Source: Phaeosaccion multiseriatum (Eukaryota > Ochrophyta, other classes). From it: 64,000 nucleotides of DNA. The stretch spans positions 3,348,001 to 3,412,000 of the forward strand of contig OZ218950.1 of assembly GCA_965112735.1 (NCBI GenBank), read 5' to 3'. Made by a program: the position numbers and the translations under genes. The notes under the pieces were generated by a model that did no database searches, was not told the origin of the DNA, and saw only the letters and a program-made list of their open reading frames with translations. Positions 33,167-45,000 of the stretch are shown here, piece after piece; the first letter of the stretch is position 1; each line of letters starts with the position of its first letter.

Positions 33167-36100
33167 ATGACCAACGCGAGCGCTGTGCGAACAGGGACTG
33201 TGGCTCTATGTCTCCTCTCTCCTAGTGTGGCCTTTCTGACGCCCCATGGTGTGACCAACAACCAGGTAAAGCGCGCAAATGAGGCGCTTGAGGATCGGTG
33301 CGGCAGGAGCTGAAACGTGCGGGTTGTTCGCTGGAGCGGTAGCAGCAGCAGAAGAAGAAGAACAAGGCTCCAGTGGAGAGGGACATTGTCGCGCGTTGGC
33401 TGGACTGTCCTTCTCCATGTGCACCTGCTTGTACTGTGGCGCCCACGGTCTATTCATTTAGGCGCAGAAATGCCTTCGGGTGGCTCCTTTTATAGGCCTT
33501 GTGTCCTTGGAGGGAGTAGAGCGGAAGGACCTTCCTCGCGTCTTTTAGCTAACCGCTTGAAAAGGCTTTCTCATGGCCCTCGGACTCATGTAGTTCACGA
33601 CCTTTCTACGTCGCCGCCTCCCCAGGCATTTGTAAATCAGTGCGTCGTTTCCTTTCTCCCCAAACCCGATGCTCATTCCAATGCTTGACTTGTCGGATGC
33701 AGCAGATGACTCAACAAGCAGCGAACTCTGGAGGGAGGAGGGGCAGCGGCAGGTTCTCTTTACACATGAGCGACACGACAACAGCACCACCTGCGGCGAC
33801 CAAGGTGGAGAGCAAGAGGAACGAGAGGAGGAGGATTTTGAGCAGCCCCAAGTACAACCGAATGGTGAGTAGGAGTGGCACGCACACACTCTCTGATAAA
33901 CTTCCTGCCTTCTGCTTCGGTGACGAAGGGACGAGGAGAGTTCTAACGCGGAGAAAGATGATTTCGAGCACGTCTGATGGTTGAAGGAAATGCTGAGCCG
34001 GGGAGCAATGGAAGTCGGGAGGAGGACAATGTACAGAGAGTAGGAGGAGAGAAGTCTGAGGTTCAGCAGCAATCCTGCTTGTTTGAAAGGGAAATGGGAC
34101 CTAGATAGCGATCAGCCATCTGCTTTGTGACCCTCCCCTCCCCCCCCCCCCCTCTCTTTTGTGCAACAGGGCTTCAAGGAGGAGCAGGAGGATGTGTCGG
34201 CGATGATGCTCGAGGAGTTCACTTCTCCCCTCGTCAAGGTGCGGCACACGCGCATGAGAGCACTTCTTGTGAAGGGAGGACCACCGGGGGTTGGGGCTCT
34301 AAAGACTCTGGCCATCAAGTAACACAGAGACAAGACAGACCCATGACTAAACTGGTTTTGAAATGGTTGTTCCCTGCTCCCCTTCCCCCTGTCTCTCAGG
34401 AGCTGAAGGAGAACAAGAACGAGGTGGTGAGGGGTGACTTGACCTTCAGGCTGGCGCAGGACTACGGCTTCTGCTGGGGAGTGGAGCGAGCAGTGGCCAT
34501 GTCTTTCCAGGTGTGTTGACAGACAAGTCTACTTATCCTTGGCAATCGGAAGAGATGCGGGGTGCACGTGCATCTCTCTCTCTCGGTCTGTGTGTGTATG
34601 TGTGTGTGTGTGCTGGGGACGGTCTTCCTTCTTGTGCTTGAGCCTGGCGAACTGGCAAGAGGGTACTTTTGTTGAAGTACGCGAACTTCCTGTACCTTGT
34701 ACCTTTTGGTCGTCATCATCAGGTGGCTCACTTCTTGTATTTCTTTCTCTCCTGCTGCACACTTGTTCGTTCCCCTCGCCCCCCCCATCCACCTACGTAC
34801 AGGCCCGATCTCACTTCCCCGACAAGACCATGCACATCACCAACGAGCTGATCCACAACCCCGGAGTTAACGACAAGCTGCACGAGATGGACGTTAACTT
34901 CGTGCCGGTATGTCACGGAGGGAGGGAGGGAGGGAAAGGAGGGAGTGGGTTGTCGCTTTGTGTCGTACCCCTGCTGCTGAGTGGAGTGGGGTGCTGAATC
35001 ACTCAAGGCTGCTCGACCCACCCCTCTCATCCTGTCCCCGGGTTTGCTTGCCTCTCTGCTTCTCTCTCTCTCTGCACCTCACATCACCTCACCTCTCAGG
35101 TGAAGGACGATGACACAAAGGACCTCAGCGCCATCAAAGACGGAGATGTTGTCATCCTGCCCGCCTTCGGAGCCACGTTGGAGGAGATGCAGTTCCTGGA
35201 CTCCAAGAATGTTCAGGTCAGTTAGAAGTTGGTGGGGAAGCGGTTTAATGGATTTATTTGTAGGGAGAGCTTTTGATCATTGTTGCTCACGCGACTACAT
35301 GTCCTTCTCTTCCTCCCATCCCTCCTCCACCCCCGCCTCCACTCCCTCTTCCTCCTCCTATTCCCTTCCCTTCCCTTGCCCACCAGGTGGTGGACACAAC
35401 TTGCCCGTGGGTGAGTAAGGTGTGGAACACGGTGGATAAGCACACCAAGAACCAGTACACCACTGTCATGCACGGCAAGTTCGCGCACGAAGAGACTGTC
35501 GCCACCGCTTCCTTCGCCAGCAAGTGAGTGTGTTGACGATTCGACTTCGACTTCACGACAACAGAAACGGCTGCCGCCGCTGCTGCTGCTGCTGCTGCTA
35601 CTGCGACTCGTCTGTTCTATCTGTTCCATGGAGTGCGGAGAGTTCCGACTCCGAAAATTTCGCTCGGCTCAACTCCTCTCTTCTCTTCTCTGCTGTCCTC
35701 TCGTCTCGTACACCCAACAACCCTCCGACCACCGTCGGCCAGATACATCATTGTGAAGAATCAGGAGGAGTCACAACTGGTCATCGACTACATGCTCAAG
35801 GGCGGTGACAAGGTGAGCAAAGCGAGATCTTGGTCCTTCTCCGCAAAGCCCGCACGTGGCTGCTCAGACACCGTCTTCGTACGGTACGGTCTTAACGTCC
35901 CCCTTCTCTCTCTAATGTTTGTCGGCATGCCAGGCTGCCTTCCTGGAGAGGTTCAAGGAAGCAGTGTCCGAGGGTTTCGACCCCGACGTCGACCTCGACA
36001 AGCTGGGACTCGCCAACCAGGTGAGGGAAGGGGGGGTGCTTGCGGACTGACTACACTACACTACTTTGCCTGGTACACGCTCTTTGCGCCCCCGCCGCGT

Positions 36101-37259
36101 AGCTGGTTGACGTCATCTTTTGACGAGCTCTACACTCGAAGCGCCTGATATTGAAAAACCTCCCCCTCTTTCGTTCTCTCGTTCTCTCTCTCTCTCTTTC
36201 TTTCTCTGCCTCTCTCCTTCCGTCCACTTCCGTGCATATTCCACAGACGACCATGTACAAGCGGGACACACGCGAGATTGGGCAAATGTTTGAGAAGGCA
36301 ATGATGGAGAAGTTCGGCCCCAGCGAGCTCAGCAACCACTACATGGCCTTTGACACCATCTGTGACGCCACTCAGGAGCGACAAGACGCCATGCTTGACA
36401 TTGTGGAGCATGATGACATTGACATGATTCTCGTTGTGGGTGGGTGGGACTCTTCCAACACGCACCATTTGGCGGAGATCAGTGCCGATAAGGGCATCAC
36501 CACCTTCTGGGTCAACAGGCCGGAGTGCGTCAAGCCAGACGGCAGCATTGACCACATGGTGAGGGAGCGGAGGAGGAGGAGGAGGAGGAGGAGGAGGAGG
36601 AGGAGGAGGGAAGGGGGCTGTGCAGTACGGTGCTATGCTGTATAGCGGCGCATCCCATGTCGCAAGAGGAGGCCTCGAGAAGAAGCAGAGCTTGTAGCTC
36701 GCTGTGACGCTTGACGCAGTCGGCACCGTTCTTGACTTGCTGCTGTAAGAGTCTTAACCCCCCCCCCTGTCCTGTCCTACCCCTTGGTCTCTTGCCCCTG
36801 CACGCCCGCCTCTGCTACGTACTGTGCAGGACCCTCATTCCTTGGAGGTGATCAACACACCCGACTTCCTCCCCAAGGGAAAGGTGAGAGAAAAAGGCGG
36901 GATGAAAATCTCCCGCTTTCAAGTACACTTTTGGTACCCCTGTTGGTTGGCATTCTCCTTCTCCCACACCCTCTCTTTTTGCTGTGCTGCTTGTGAGAAA
37001 CTATCCAATCCCGATGCCTTGGGTGCTCAGGCATGTATATTGTGTAGCAACGACTAATGACCGTTAACCACCCACCCCCCTTGGTCGTGTGGGCGGGCCT
37101 TTATGTTTCTCTCTGTGTGCCTTGTGTACTCACTCGCCAAATCTTCTTCTCGCCTACTCGCAGGTGACGGTGGGGCTGACCTCAGGAGCGAGCACGCCGG
37201 ACGCGTACATGCAGCAAGCCGTGGAGAACATGGTGCTGCTCAAGAAGCTCCACGCATAA
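33167..37259 (+). CDS. ispH: 4-hydroxy-3-methylbut-2-enyl diphosphate reductase, plastid (IspH/LytB)
   Basis: It catalyses the last step of the plastid MEP pathway, reducing HMBPP to IPP and DMAPP with a 4Fe-4S cluster. Twelve exons (33167-33265, 33703-33864, 34170-34238, 34400-34510, 34803-34907, 35100-35216, 35387-35523, 35743-35812, 35934-36020, 36247-36558, 36830-36883, 37164-37259) join in phase to 472 residues. The three cluster cysteines sit in [10 protein letters not shown] (about 135), [10 protein letters not shown] (227) and [11 protein letters not shown] (358). [19 protein letters not shown] and the terminal [13 protein letters not shown] are also present. The leader has a hydrophobic core and the step SVAFLTP, recalling the ASAFAP-type signal of heterokont plastid proteins. 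The length and the [15 protein letters not shown] region match the plant/cyanobacterial type rather than the shorter proteobacterial form. Confidence 0.95.
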
Positions 37260-37539
37260 GCACCGAAAGCGGCGTGAGAGTGACTACGCGCCATATACTG
37301 TACAACCCCCGTGTTTTGTGGGGGTAGGGGGCTCTATACCTTATTCGACGTTCGTCTCATGCTTGCACTCGTACCTTATAGAGTTACGACCCAAGGATTT
37401 GAAGAATTAATACTGTATTTTATTTTTATAAAATGGAAAAGGGAGGAAACGCAATTGTTGGAATGACCCAACAGTTGCCCAGATGTCTCTCCCCTCTCCC
37501 CTCTGCGGTACCAGCATGTTGTCAGTCGGCTCAGTCGGC

Positions 37540-39377
37540 TCAGTCGCACTCCCCCTCTGCCCGCCGGAGCGGCTTTCCTTGAGTCAAATCCCACAGCCCC
37601 ATGAAGCGATCGTCCTGCCCGTCGCGGTACAGCCTCTCGGGGTCTCTGAGACAGTAGGGCCGCTTGAACAAGTTGATGCGGTGCCCCAGTGCAAGCATGT
37701 AGTCCTCGTCGTTCTCCGACTCGCGGAGGTGCGTGGACAGCATCACCAGGCGGGCGCCGCTGGCCTCTATATTGGCCAGAGTGGCCAGGTTGGACACCGG
37801 AGACTGGTGGTACATTAGGTCTCGCACAAAGAGAAGGTCGACCGCGGGCAGCAGCAGGGGTTGTTCTGATGGAAACAACAGCGCCGCCCCCTCTTCTTTT
37901 GCTTCCTCTCGCTCTTGCGCTTGCGGCTGCTGCTGCCCGGCCTCGTCCTTCGGGGCCACCGCCGCCTGCAGATGCTCTCTATTCAAGAGGTCAAGCTGGA
38001 TGAAGTGAAACCCTCCCTGACTTGTTCCCTTGTTATGGCCGCCGCCCACACCACCTCCTGTTGGAGGCGTGCTGCCTGGCTCGTTCTCCAGCAGCTGGCG
38101 ATTGCGCTGGATCACCAGGTTAGACACATCTCCACCCGTGTAGTACGCCCCCTGGAGGTCCACCTGATATAAAGGGGAGGAAGGACAAAGGTGGGCTGGT
38201 GAGAAGACAAGGCGGCAATCGAAGAGCGGGTCTGCAATCCGTTCCTGGCGAGGGTCTCGATTAGAAGAGACAACAAGCCAAAGAAGGAACGCGCAAACCC
38301 TCAAACTACAGAAGGAAAACGCAGAAACGCCCCCGTCTTTTGGAGCATCTTGCTGTGTGGAGCGCCATTCATTCCTACTCACGTACTGCATCCACGTCAT
38401 GTCTCCGCAGGGAGCGTCCAAGATTCGCCTGACTCCGGTCTGCAGGGAGGGGGGTGAGGGCGCCAACCGAGGGCAAAGGCGAATGGAAAGGGTTTCGTGT
38501 AAATCAGTGCAGGGGAGGTTCAGGGGAGGCGAGGACTCTTTTCGTCCTCGACATTCATCACCAAGGCCAGGGAGTGGACACCCCTCACCTCTCTAATAAC
38601 CTCTTCCAGGGCCCGTCTGATGTTGGCGGTGTAGGCCAGCGTTGATCCTGAGCCGCTAGACACCGCCTCGCCGGCCTGCCGAGACCACACCCCGTACTGA
38701 TAAATGCTATCAAAGAACGAGGAGCGGAGTGCAGATGCAGACGCCTCCTCGTCACGAACGACGCCATCGAGTTCCCCAGCTCCTGTTGCTTTATTTCCTT
38801 CTGGGCAGCTCCCAGCGACGCCCGTCGAGGCAGAAGCTCCGGCGATGTTCAGGACCCTTTCTCCCCAAGGGTCCTCCTCCGAGTAGGCGAGGAAGAAGTC
38901 CACGGAGGTGCTGTTCAGCACGCTGCTGTTGCCACTCTCCACGCTGACGACCAGGCTGTACCAGTCCCCGGGGAGGAGGCTGGCCGGGTCAATGGCCACC
39001 GCACTATCCTCCTCCTCTTCGACGAGCAGGGCACACCCTTTGCTGTACACCGCTGCCACTGATGAGTCCGTACTCCCCGTTTCATCCCGCTCTTTCCGCT
39101 GAACAACAGCGAAGCACTTCCGCGCCCCGTCGAGTAAGAGACGCCTCTCAGGCTCAGGCAGGTCGTCGCCGCCCCCTTGTTCCAGCGCCAGGCGCACAGC
39201 TTCCGTCGAGTACTTCACTGCCAAAGGCTCCCAACTAGCCACCCAAGAGTTAGACAGGGGCTCACTGACCTCGATGGCGGGAATCGTCCCTACCAGTGCC
39301 CGAACCAGCAATGGCACACCCAGCAGCGAGACGAGACGCAGCCGACATGGCATCCACATCCCGCCAGATCCTCCCAA
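37540..39377 (-). CDS. SAM-dependent methyltransferase-like protein with an N-terminal leader domain
   Basis: Three exons (38589-39377, 38383-38439, 37540-38163) join in phase to 489 residues. The C-terminal half looks like a class I methyltransferase: motif I RRILDAPCGDMTWMQY (about 267-282), an acidic strand end near YTGGDVSNLVIQRN, FHFIQLDLLNRE, and DLLFVRDLMYHQSPVSNLATL as the motif IV region. It is interrupted by a Gly-rich and a Gln/Glu-rich insertion. The first 30 or so residues contain a hydrophobic segment (LRLVSLLGVPLLVRALVG) suggesting a signal peptide or anchor. The remaining N-terminal region (about 40-262) is not recognised. The substrate is unknown. Confidence 0.65.
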
Positions 39378-40722
39378 CGGATCCTCACATTTCAGCCCCC
39401 AAACTCTCGCCCCACAGCTCCTTCACGCGCACTTTCAGCTATCCATACCCTAGATCTCGGTGTAAAACCTTCTGCTCTCGAAGATCTTCACCTTTGATGC
39501 TCTGTAGCGTGCACACTCCCCTATCTCTTCTCTGCGAGGCAAGGCTCTTGTGTTTCCAGTATTGCACCCATTGACATATTCTCTGGGACGCACCCCCTCG
39601 GGTTTTTTTTTTGGGGCCAAGCCAGCCCATCTCAAGCTCCTGACTTAGGTTTAGCAGCAGACAGGCAGGAAGGTAAGAGCTTCATGACTGACGGGGAGGG
39701 AAGAAGAAGGCGAGGCGCTGGGCGTAGTGCGTCTTGCTTGGTCTCCCCTCCCTTCGTTTGTTCTCGACTTGTTTTTCCCCAGGGACAGGAGGGAGTGAAG
39801 GAGGAGGACGAGGAGGAGGAAAGGAGGAGCAGCAGAGGGAGGGGATGGCGTGGCCGCACTCCCTGATTTTCATGCAAGAGGGGATCCTCCCGCGATGGAT
39901 GAGAGAGAAGGTCGGAGGCTGCAGAGTTTCCTTGCGGTCCAGTTTCGCGTTGCCGGATGGAGGGGTGGGGCGTGACGAGAAAGACGGGCTGCGCTCGTAT
40001 TGGGCAGCTCGTAACACCCGGGGAGCTTAACGATGATGAGGGAAGGCGGGACAGGAGAGGGCTACTCAAGTGGGAAGTCGATGGGAGGGTTTGCTCGTGG
40101 TTGGGAAGGGACAGGACCAAATGCTGGTGATGCGACGGGTGTTGGAGATGGGTCGCTTCGATTTTCTGCCAACGCGTCAATCTCCCAGCGTCAGCTGACG
40201 TCTCTCTCAGGATGAAACCACCCTTCAGATGGTGCTACACATTTCCGATGGCTGGTGTCGTGTTGGGGAGGCAATTAGCTGTTCTCGTGTTGGGAGGGCG
40301 AAGTGCAGCTGGGGGTGGTGGGAGAGCTGGAAGAGGATAAGAGACTGAAGCAAGGCGACCCCCAGGGAATCACCTCCTTTGGCAAGGACTGAAGGGAGAG
40401 CAGAGAAGCGCCATAGTTATGAACTATGTTTCTTCACGCCACCGAAGGATCGACGGCTTGGCCTGTCAGAGTCAAATGTTATGAAGAGTACCACACTAAC
40501 GCGGTGTGGCAAAATCAGCAGCTTGGGCTACTTTATAGTTGACTCTGCGGCGCATAATTGTCTTTGTGGGGGGCTTCTGGTACAGAGGCGTACCTACGAC
40601 TGCTGCGAACGACACCCCCATTCTCCCGACTCTTTCCATCGTACCTTCCTACCTCCCTTCTTCATCCTGATCTCCCCCCCCCCCACCCCATGTCTCTCTC
40701 TATCTCTGTGTGTGTGTTGCAG
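39378..40722. other. Divergent upstream region of the methyltransferase and eL42 genes
   Basis: No coding sequence is supported. A pyrimidine-rich stretch (about 40600-40722) leads into a splice acceptor immediately before the eL42 start codon, so part of this region should be a 5' UTR intron with its donor further upstream. Other content is mixed sequence with purine-rich stretches near 39780-39840. Confidence 0.5.
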
Positions 40723-41732
40723 ATGGTGAACGTGCCTAAGGAGAGGCGGACTTTCTGCAAGAGCAAGAAGTGCCGCAAGCACACGTCGCACAAGGTGACG
40801 CAGTACAAGGCTGGAAAGGCTTCCAACTTTGCCCAGGTGAGTACGCGCCCTCCAACTCAGCAGTCCTAATGCAGGACAACGATGGCTCATAGTGGGTAGT
40901 GAATGGCCAAAGCGCTTGTGGCAGCAAAAAGTCAATGCAACTATCTGAGAGGAACCCTCTGCCTGGACCTCTTTCCCCTCTCTCTTGTCCACCCCTGTCT
41001 CTCTCTCCATGCGCCCTCTCTCACATGCACATCCTTTCTTCTTCCTCCTTCAAAATTCAACTTCAATCCATTGAATGGGTCAAATCATGCAGGGAAAGCG
41101 CCGTTACGATGAGAAGCAGATGGGTTTCGGAGGGCAGACCAAGCCCATCTTCCACAAGAAGGTACGTGTCTCGGGTCGGGGGTCTGGGGCTCTCGTCACT
41201 CAGTCAGCCTTCCAGCAGTGGTCAGTGGCCTTGCTTCTGTGATGGCCGTCTTGTCGTCGCAGTGGTGGAGTGTTTGGGGTGGCGGTTACATGTCGGACTT
41301 GTCTCTGCCATTCGCCATTCGTTTGGTTTGGCGGTGGTGCAGTGCAGTGTAGCGTGAGCCGGTGTGGGCAGTGAGGGCGGACGCCTTCTATACATGCAAG
41401 GAGTCGGGAAAAGGAAGTGGGGGATTTTCACGCAATCGTACGATACAGGTCGATGAGAGCAGCAGGCCGGAGCTTGTTGCTTGGCTGAGAGAGTGGCGCA
41501 GCGGCTGACAGGCCCACTACACTTCCCCTCTATCCTATCCCTCCACTAACAAGTGTCTGTCTTCTGTGATGGTATGCTAATATGAATATATGACCAACAG
41601 GCCAAGACCACGAAGAAGGTGACGATCAGATTGGAGTGCAAGGAATGCAAGGCCAAGAAGCAGCTCGTCCTCAAGCGATGCAAGCACTTCGAGCTGGGAG
41701 AGAAGAAGAAGTCCACCGGCCATCAGTACTAA
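40723..41732 (+). CDS. RPL36A: 60S ribosomal protein eL42 (L36a/L44)
   Basis: A zinc-binding protein of the large subunit near the E site. Exons 40723-40836, 41093-41161 and 41601-41732 give 104 residues, the normal size. [50 protein letters not shown] and the zinc Cys residues ([20 protein letters not shown]) are unmistakable. Pro56 in TKPIF is the residue whose change is known to give cycloheximide resistance in yeasts, so a sensitive-type ribosome is expected. The start codon follows directly on the acceptor TTGCAG, so a 5' UTR intron is likely. Confidence 0.97.
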
Positions 41733-42098
41733 GCCATCATCTTCCATCTGTTGGTGTTGTTGTGCGAGGGCGGGCCAGACGCGTCGGGTCAGGCCATGGC
41801 ATACGATTGCCCCATTGTGCGTCGTGTGGCGCAGTAGAGAGGGGGAGGGAGGGAGGCGTTTGCCGGCGTGCTGGACGGACACATCTCCGTTCCTCCGTGT
41901 CGGAGTGCCATCTCCACGCTGCCGCTCTTTTTGTCTTATCGCTCGCTGTCAGCAGTAGCAGGAGGCGCAGGCGCAGCAGAGTAAACCGCAAATGAAAGGA
42001 GTACGAGTAACCAGCTTGGGATTTGGATTTTTTTTCTCCCATGACAGAATCATTGTATGTATGTGACACGGCTCGGTTGAGCGCAGTCTCACGTCTGA
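41733..42098. other. Convergent spacer (3' regions)
   Basis: It lies between the stop codons of eL42 (+) and the WAPL-like gene (-) and should hold both 3' UTRs. Nothing else is recognised. Confidence 0.6.
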
Positions 42099-45000
42099 TT
42101 AAGCGGGGCGCAGGCTCTTCTTTTTGCCTTTGGCCCTCTCTAGGCGAAAGGGAGACGGGGAAGGACCTGTGCCCTTCCTCGCCTCGCCGCTCGGGGGGGC
42201 GTATGTCCGCTGCACTTTAGGGCGTGCCTTGCGGCCGATGCTGTCACCGCTGCTGCTGTGCTGCTTGGTACCATCGCTGCTAGCACCGCTGCTGTTGCCA
42301 CCGAGGCCACCAGTCAGGGGTTGTTGTAGCTTAAATACCCGCTTGCTCCTTTCCCCCGTTTCAGCAACACTGCGGCTGCTGAGCCCACCGAGGCCACTAC
42401 TTACGCTATCCTCGATAGACTCGGCAGAGGGGTCCTCCTCACAATGGGACTGCCCATTGCTGCGATTCCAGATGAGACCCTTTGCGTTTGGCTTTGGTTT
42501 GGTGTTACCAGCAGCAGCCGCCGCAGCGGCAGCAGCAGCAGCAGCACCAAGAGGAGAAGATGGGCCATCTCTGCTGCTGCGGTTACTGCTGCTTGTACCA
42601 AGAGAAGACAGGCCCTCTCTATTGCTGCTGCTCCGTCCTTGGCTGAGACCAACCGCGATCCATGCAGGAACTGTCGAACCACGCCTTGGTGCCCCGGCGT
42701 CCGTTGAGTCATTCCCCTCCTCCTCCTTGGCGTCATCGCTGGAGCTGCCGTGCCCCGTCTCCATCGCCATCTCTCCATTGCTATCATCACCATCACCGTC
42801 CTCGTCGTCGTCGTCCGTATGCTCGCCTCTCCGTGTGCGTGTGTGTGTGTGTGCCCCCGTGTCCCGATCACCAAAGCTCAGCAGCGACTCAAACCCTCCG
42901 TGTTCCGCTCCGTGCGCTGCAGCAGTAGTGGCCGAAGCAGCAGCAGTAGCAGGAGCGGCCGCCGCGGCAGCCGTCTCAGCTCTCCCCTCGTCGCTCCCAA
43001 CACGCGGGCCCGCAAACAGCCAAGACCGCTGCACAAACGAGGACCCAGCAGCAGCAGCAGCAGCAGGAGCAGCAGCAGCAGCGGAAGCTGTGCTGAGCCC
43101 GTCATCTGTTGCACTGGCTGCGGAAAGAGAAGTACTGGCGGGAGCGACAGTGGCTTGGGCCCGGCCATGAGTCTCTGCCTGTACTTTCGCCTTTGCCTCT
43201 GCTGCTGCTGCTGCTGCTGCTACTGCCGCTGCTTCCGCCGTCTTCCTCTCATCCTCCGCCGCCTCTCTCTCGTCCTCTACGTCCTTGATGTCCTGCATAA
43301 GTGAGAGCAGGGGAAGGGCGCCCTCCCTGGTCAGCACGCCCGTGTGCTTCTGTAACGACATGAAGGCCCCCAGCACGCGCGTCAAGAGACGGCACTTTCC
43401 TGCGACAACAGTAGCAGACGGGTGGATGGGCAAGGGGAGGGGCATGCAGATATACGTAAGAGCACCAGTTGCGAGAGGTTGTGCGTGGCACCTCCTGCAC
43501 TCACCAGTAATCACTCACACTTACAAACTCTTCCACTCACGCACCCGTCTCACCCACTCACGCACTCACTCACTCCCTCCCTCACTCACTCACTCCCTCC
43601 CTCCCTGCCTCCCTCCCCGATTTACTCACTCTCTCTCTCCCTCCCTCCCTGACTCACTCCCTCACTCACCCTCTGGCAAGGCCTCGATGACGAGATCCCT
43701 CCCCCTGTCCTCCTTCTGCCTCACAACGCAGCCCAGGAGCATGCTGCAATAGCTAGCGAGGGCCAAGTCGTCCGCTTCCGCCTGGGTGAAGCCATCCCCC
43801 TCCGCTTCTTCCTCTCCTCTCCCCCCTCCCCCCCCCCCTCCTTCTTCTCCCTTGTCATTGGGCTTCCCCCTCCCACTCCCCGTTGGTTGTCCACCCCGCT
43901 TGGGTGACGACGATGGCGCCTCTCCTCCGGTCAGTGAGGATACAAGTTCCATGAGGCTCTCGCTCTCCTGGTCTGTTCCTTTCACTGATGCCAGCTGCCG
44001 CAGGCCTCCCGTGTGCCCGTTGCCTTCTCCCCCATCCCCTTCTTTTACAGCCGAATCCTCTCCTTCCTTGATATGCTCCCCATCGTCCTCCTTCTTCCTC
44101 CCCCCCCCCCCCTCCTCCTCCTTCTTTTCCTCCTGCTCCTGCTGTTGCTGCCCCCCTTCTTCCCCTTCCTCCTCGTCCTCGACATCGCGTTGCAGCAGTG
44201 CGTCAAAGGTGTGCACCAATTCCTGCAACAGTTGACACATAAACACGGGTGCCGGCTGCGTGTAGGCAGACGCCACCCCTGTTCCTCTGTGCAGGTCCAG
44301 TTCGGAGGCAGAGAGCATCTCTTCGTCCACCACTCCAGGGATGGGGTGTACAGCACATCCAGAGCAAATCGAAATGGCAGAGAAAGCGGCGGCCTGAGCA
44401 GTGCTGCCGGGAAGCTCCACACAGTTGGCCAACGCTGTTAGAGACAGGACCTGAGGGGGGCGTGCAGAGATTCATTCGGACATTCGACATGCAGTGGATA
44501 AGTGGTGTTTGGATGCCAAGATTGAGGGATGAAGGGGGTCCGTGGGGGGGGGGGGTTGGGAGGGAGGTAGAAGGATGATGATTCGAGGTCAGTCAGTCAT
44601 GCTCGAGGACTCGTTTACTCGTGCCACAATGTGCTTCCAAATCCAAAGTGTTGTAGGGTATACTCCCTTGTCTCCTCGGTGGGGGGGGCGGGGGACTCCT
44701 CTCACCTGAGCGTCAAAGGCCATGGCTTGCGCCGCTTGAAGGCGGGCTCGGCTTATCCTCTTGCCACCGTGGCTCTTGCTGCTGCTCCTGTGCCCTGGGA
44801 GGGCAATGGCCTCGCTGCCTCGGCTCCCCGTACTCTCCTGGCTGAGACTCATATCCCCGAAGGAATCGTAGGCCCGCTCTTCCTCTTCGTCGTCGTCGTC
44901 TTCCTCTACTCGGAGGCCGCTCGCTACTTCACCGTTGGCTCTAATCTTCTCTCCGTCCGCTGTTACTCCTCCTGCTAGTGGTGCTGGTGGTGCTGGTTCA

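Noticed and set aside
42124-43170. 348-codon + strand frame opposite the WAPL-like C-terminus
   Set aside because: Pro/Leu/Ser/Ala homopolymers are complements of the low-complexity sense protein.
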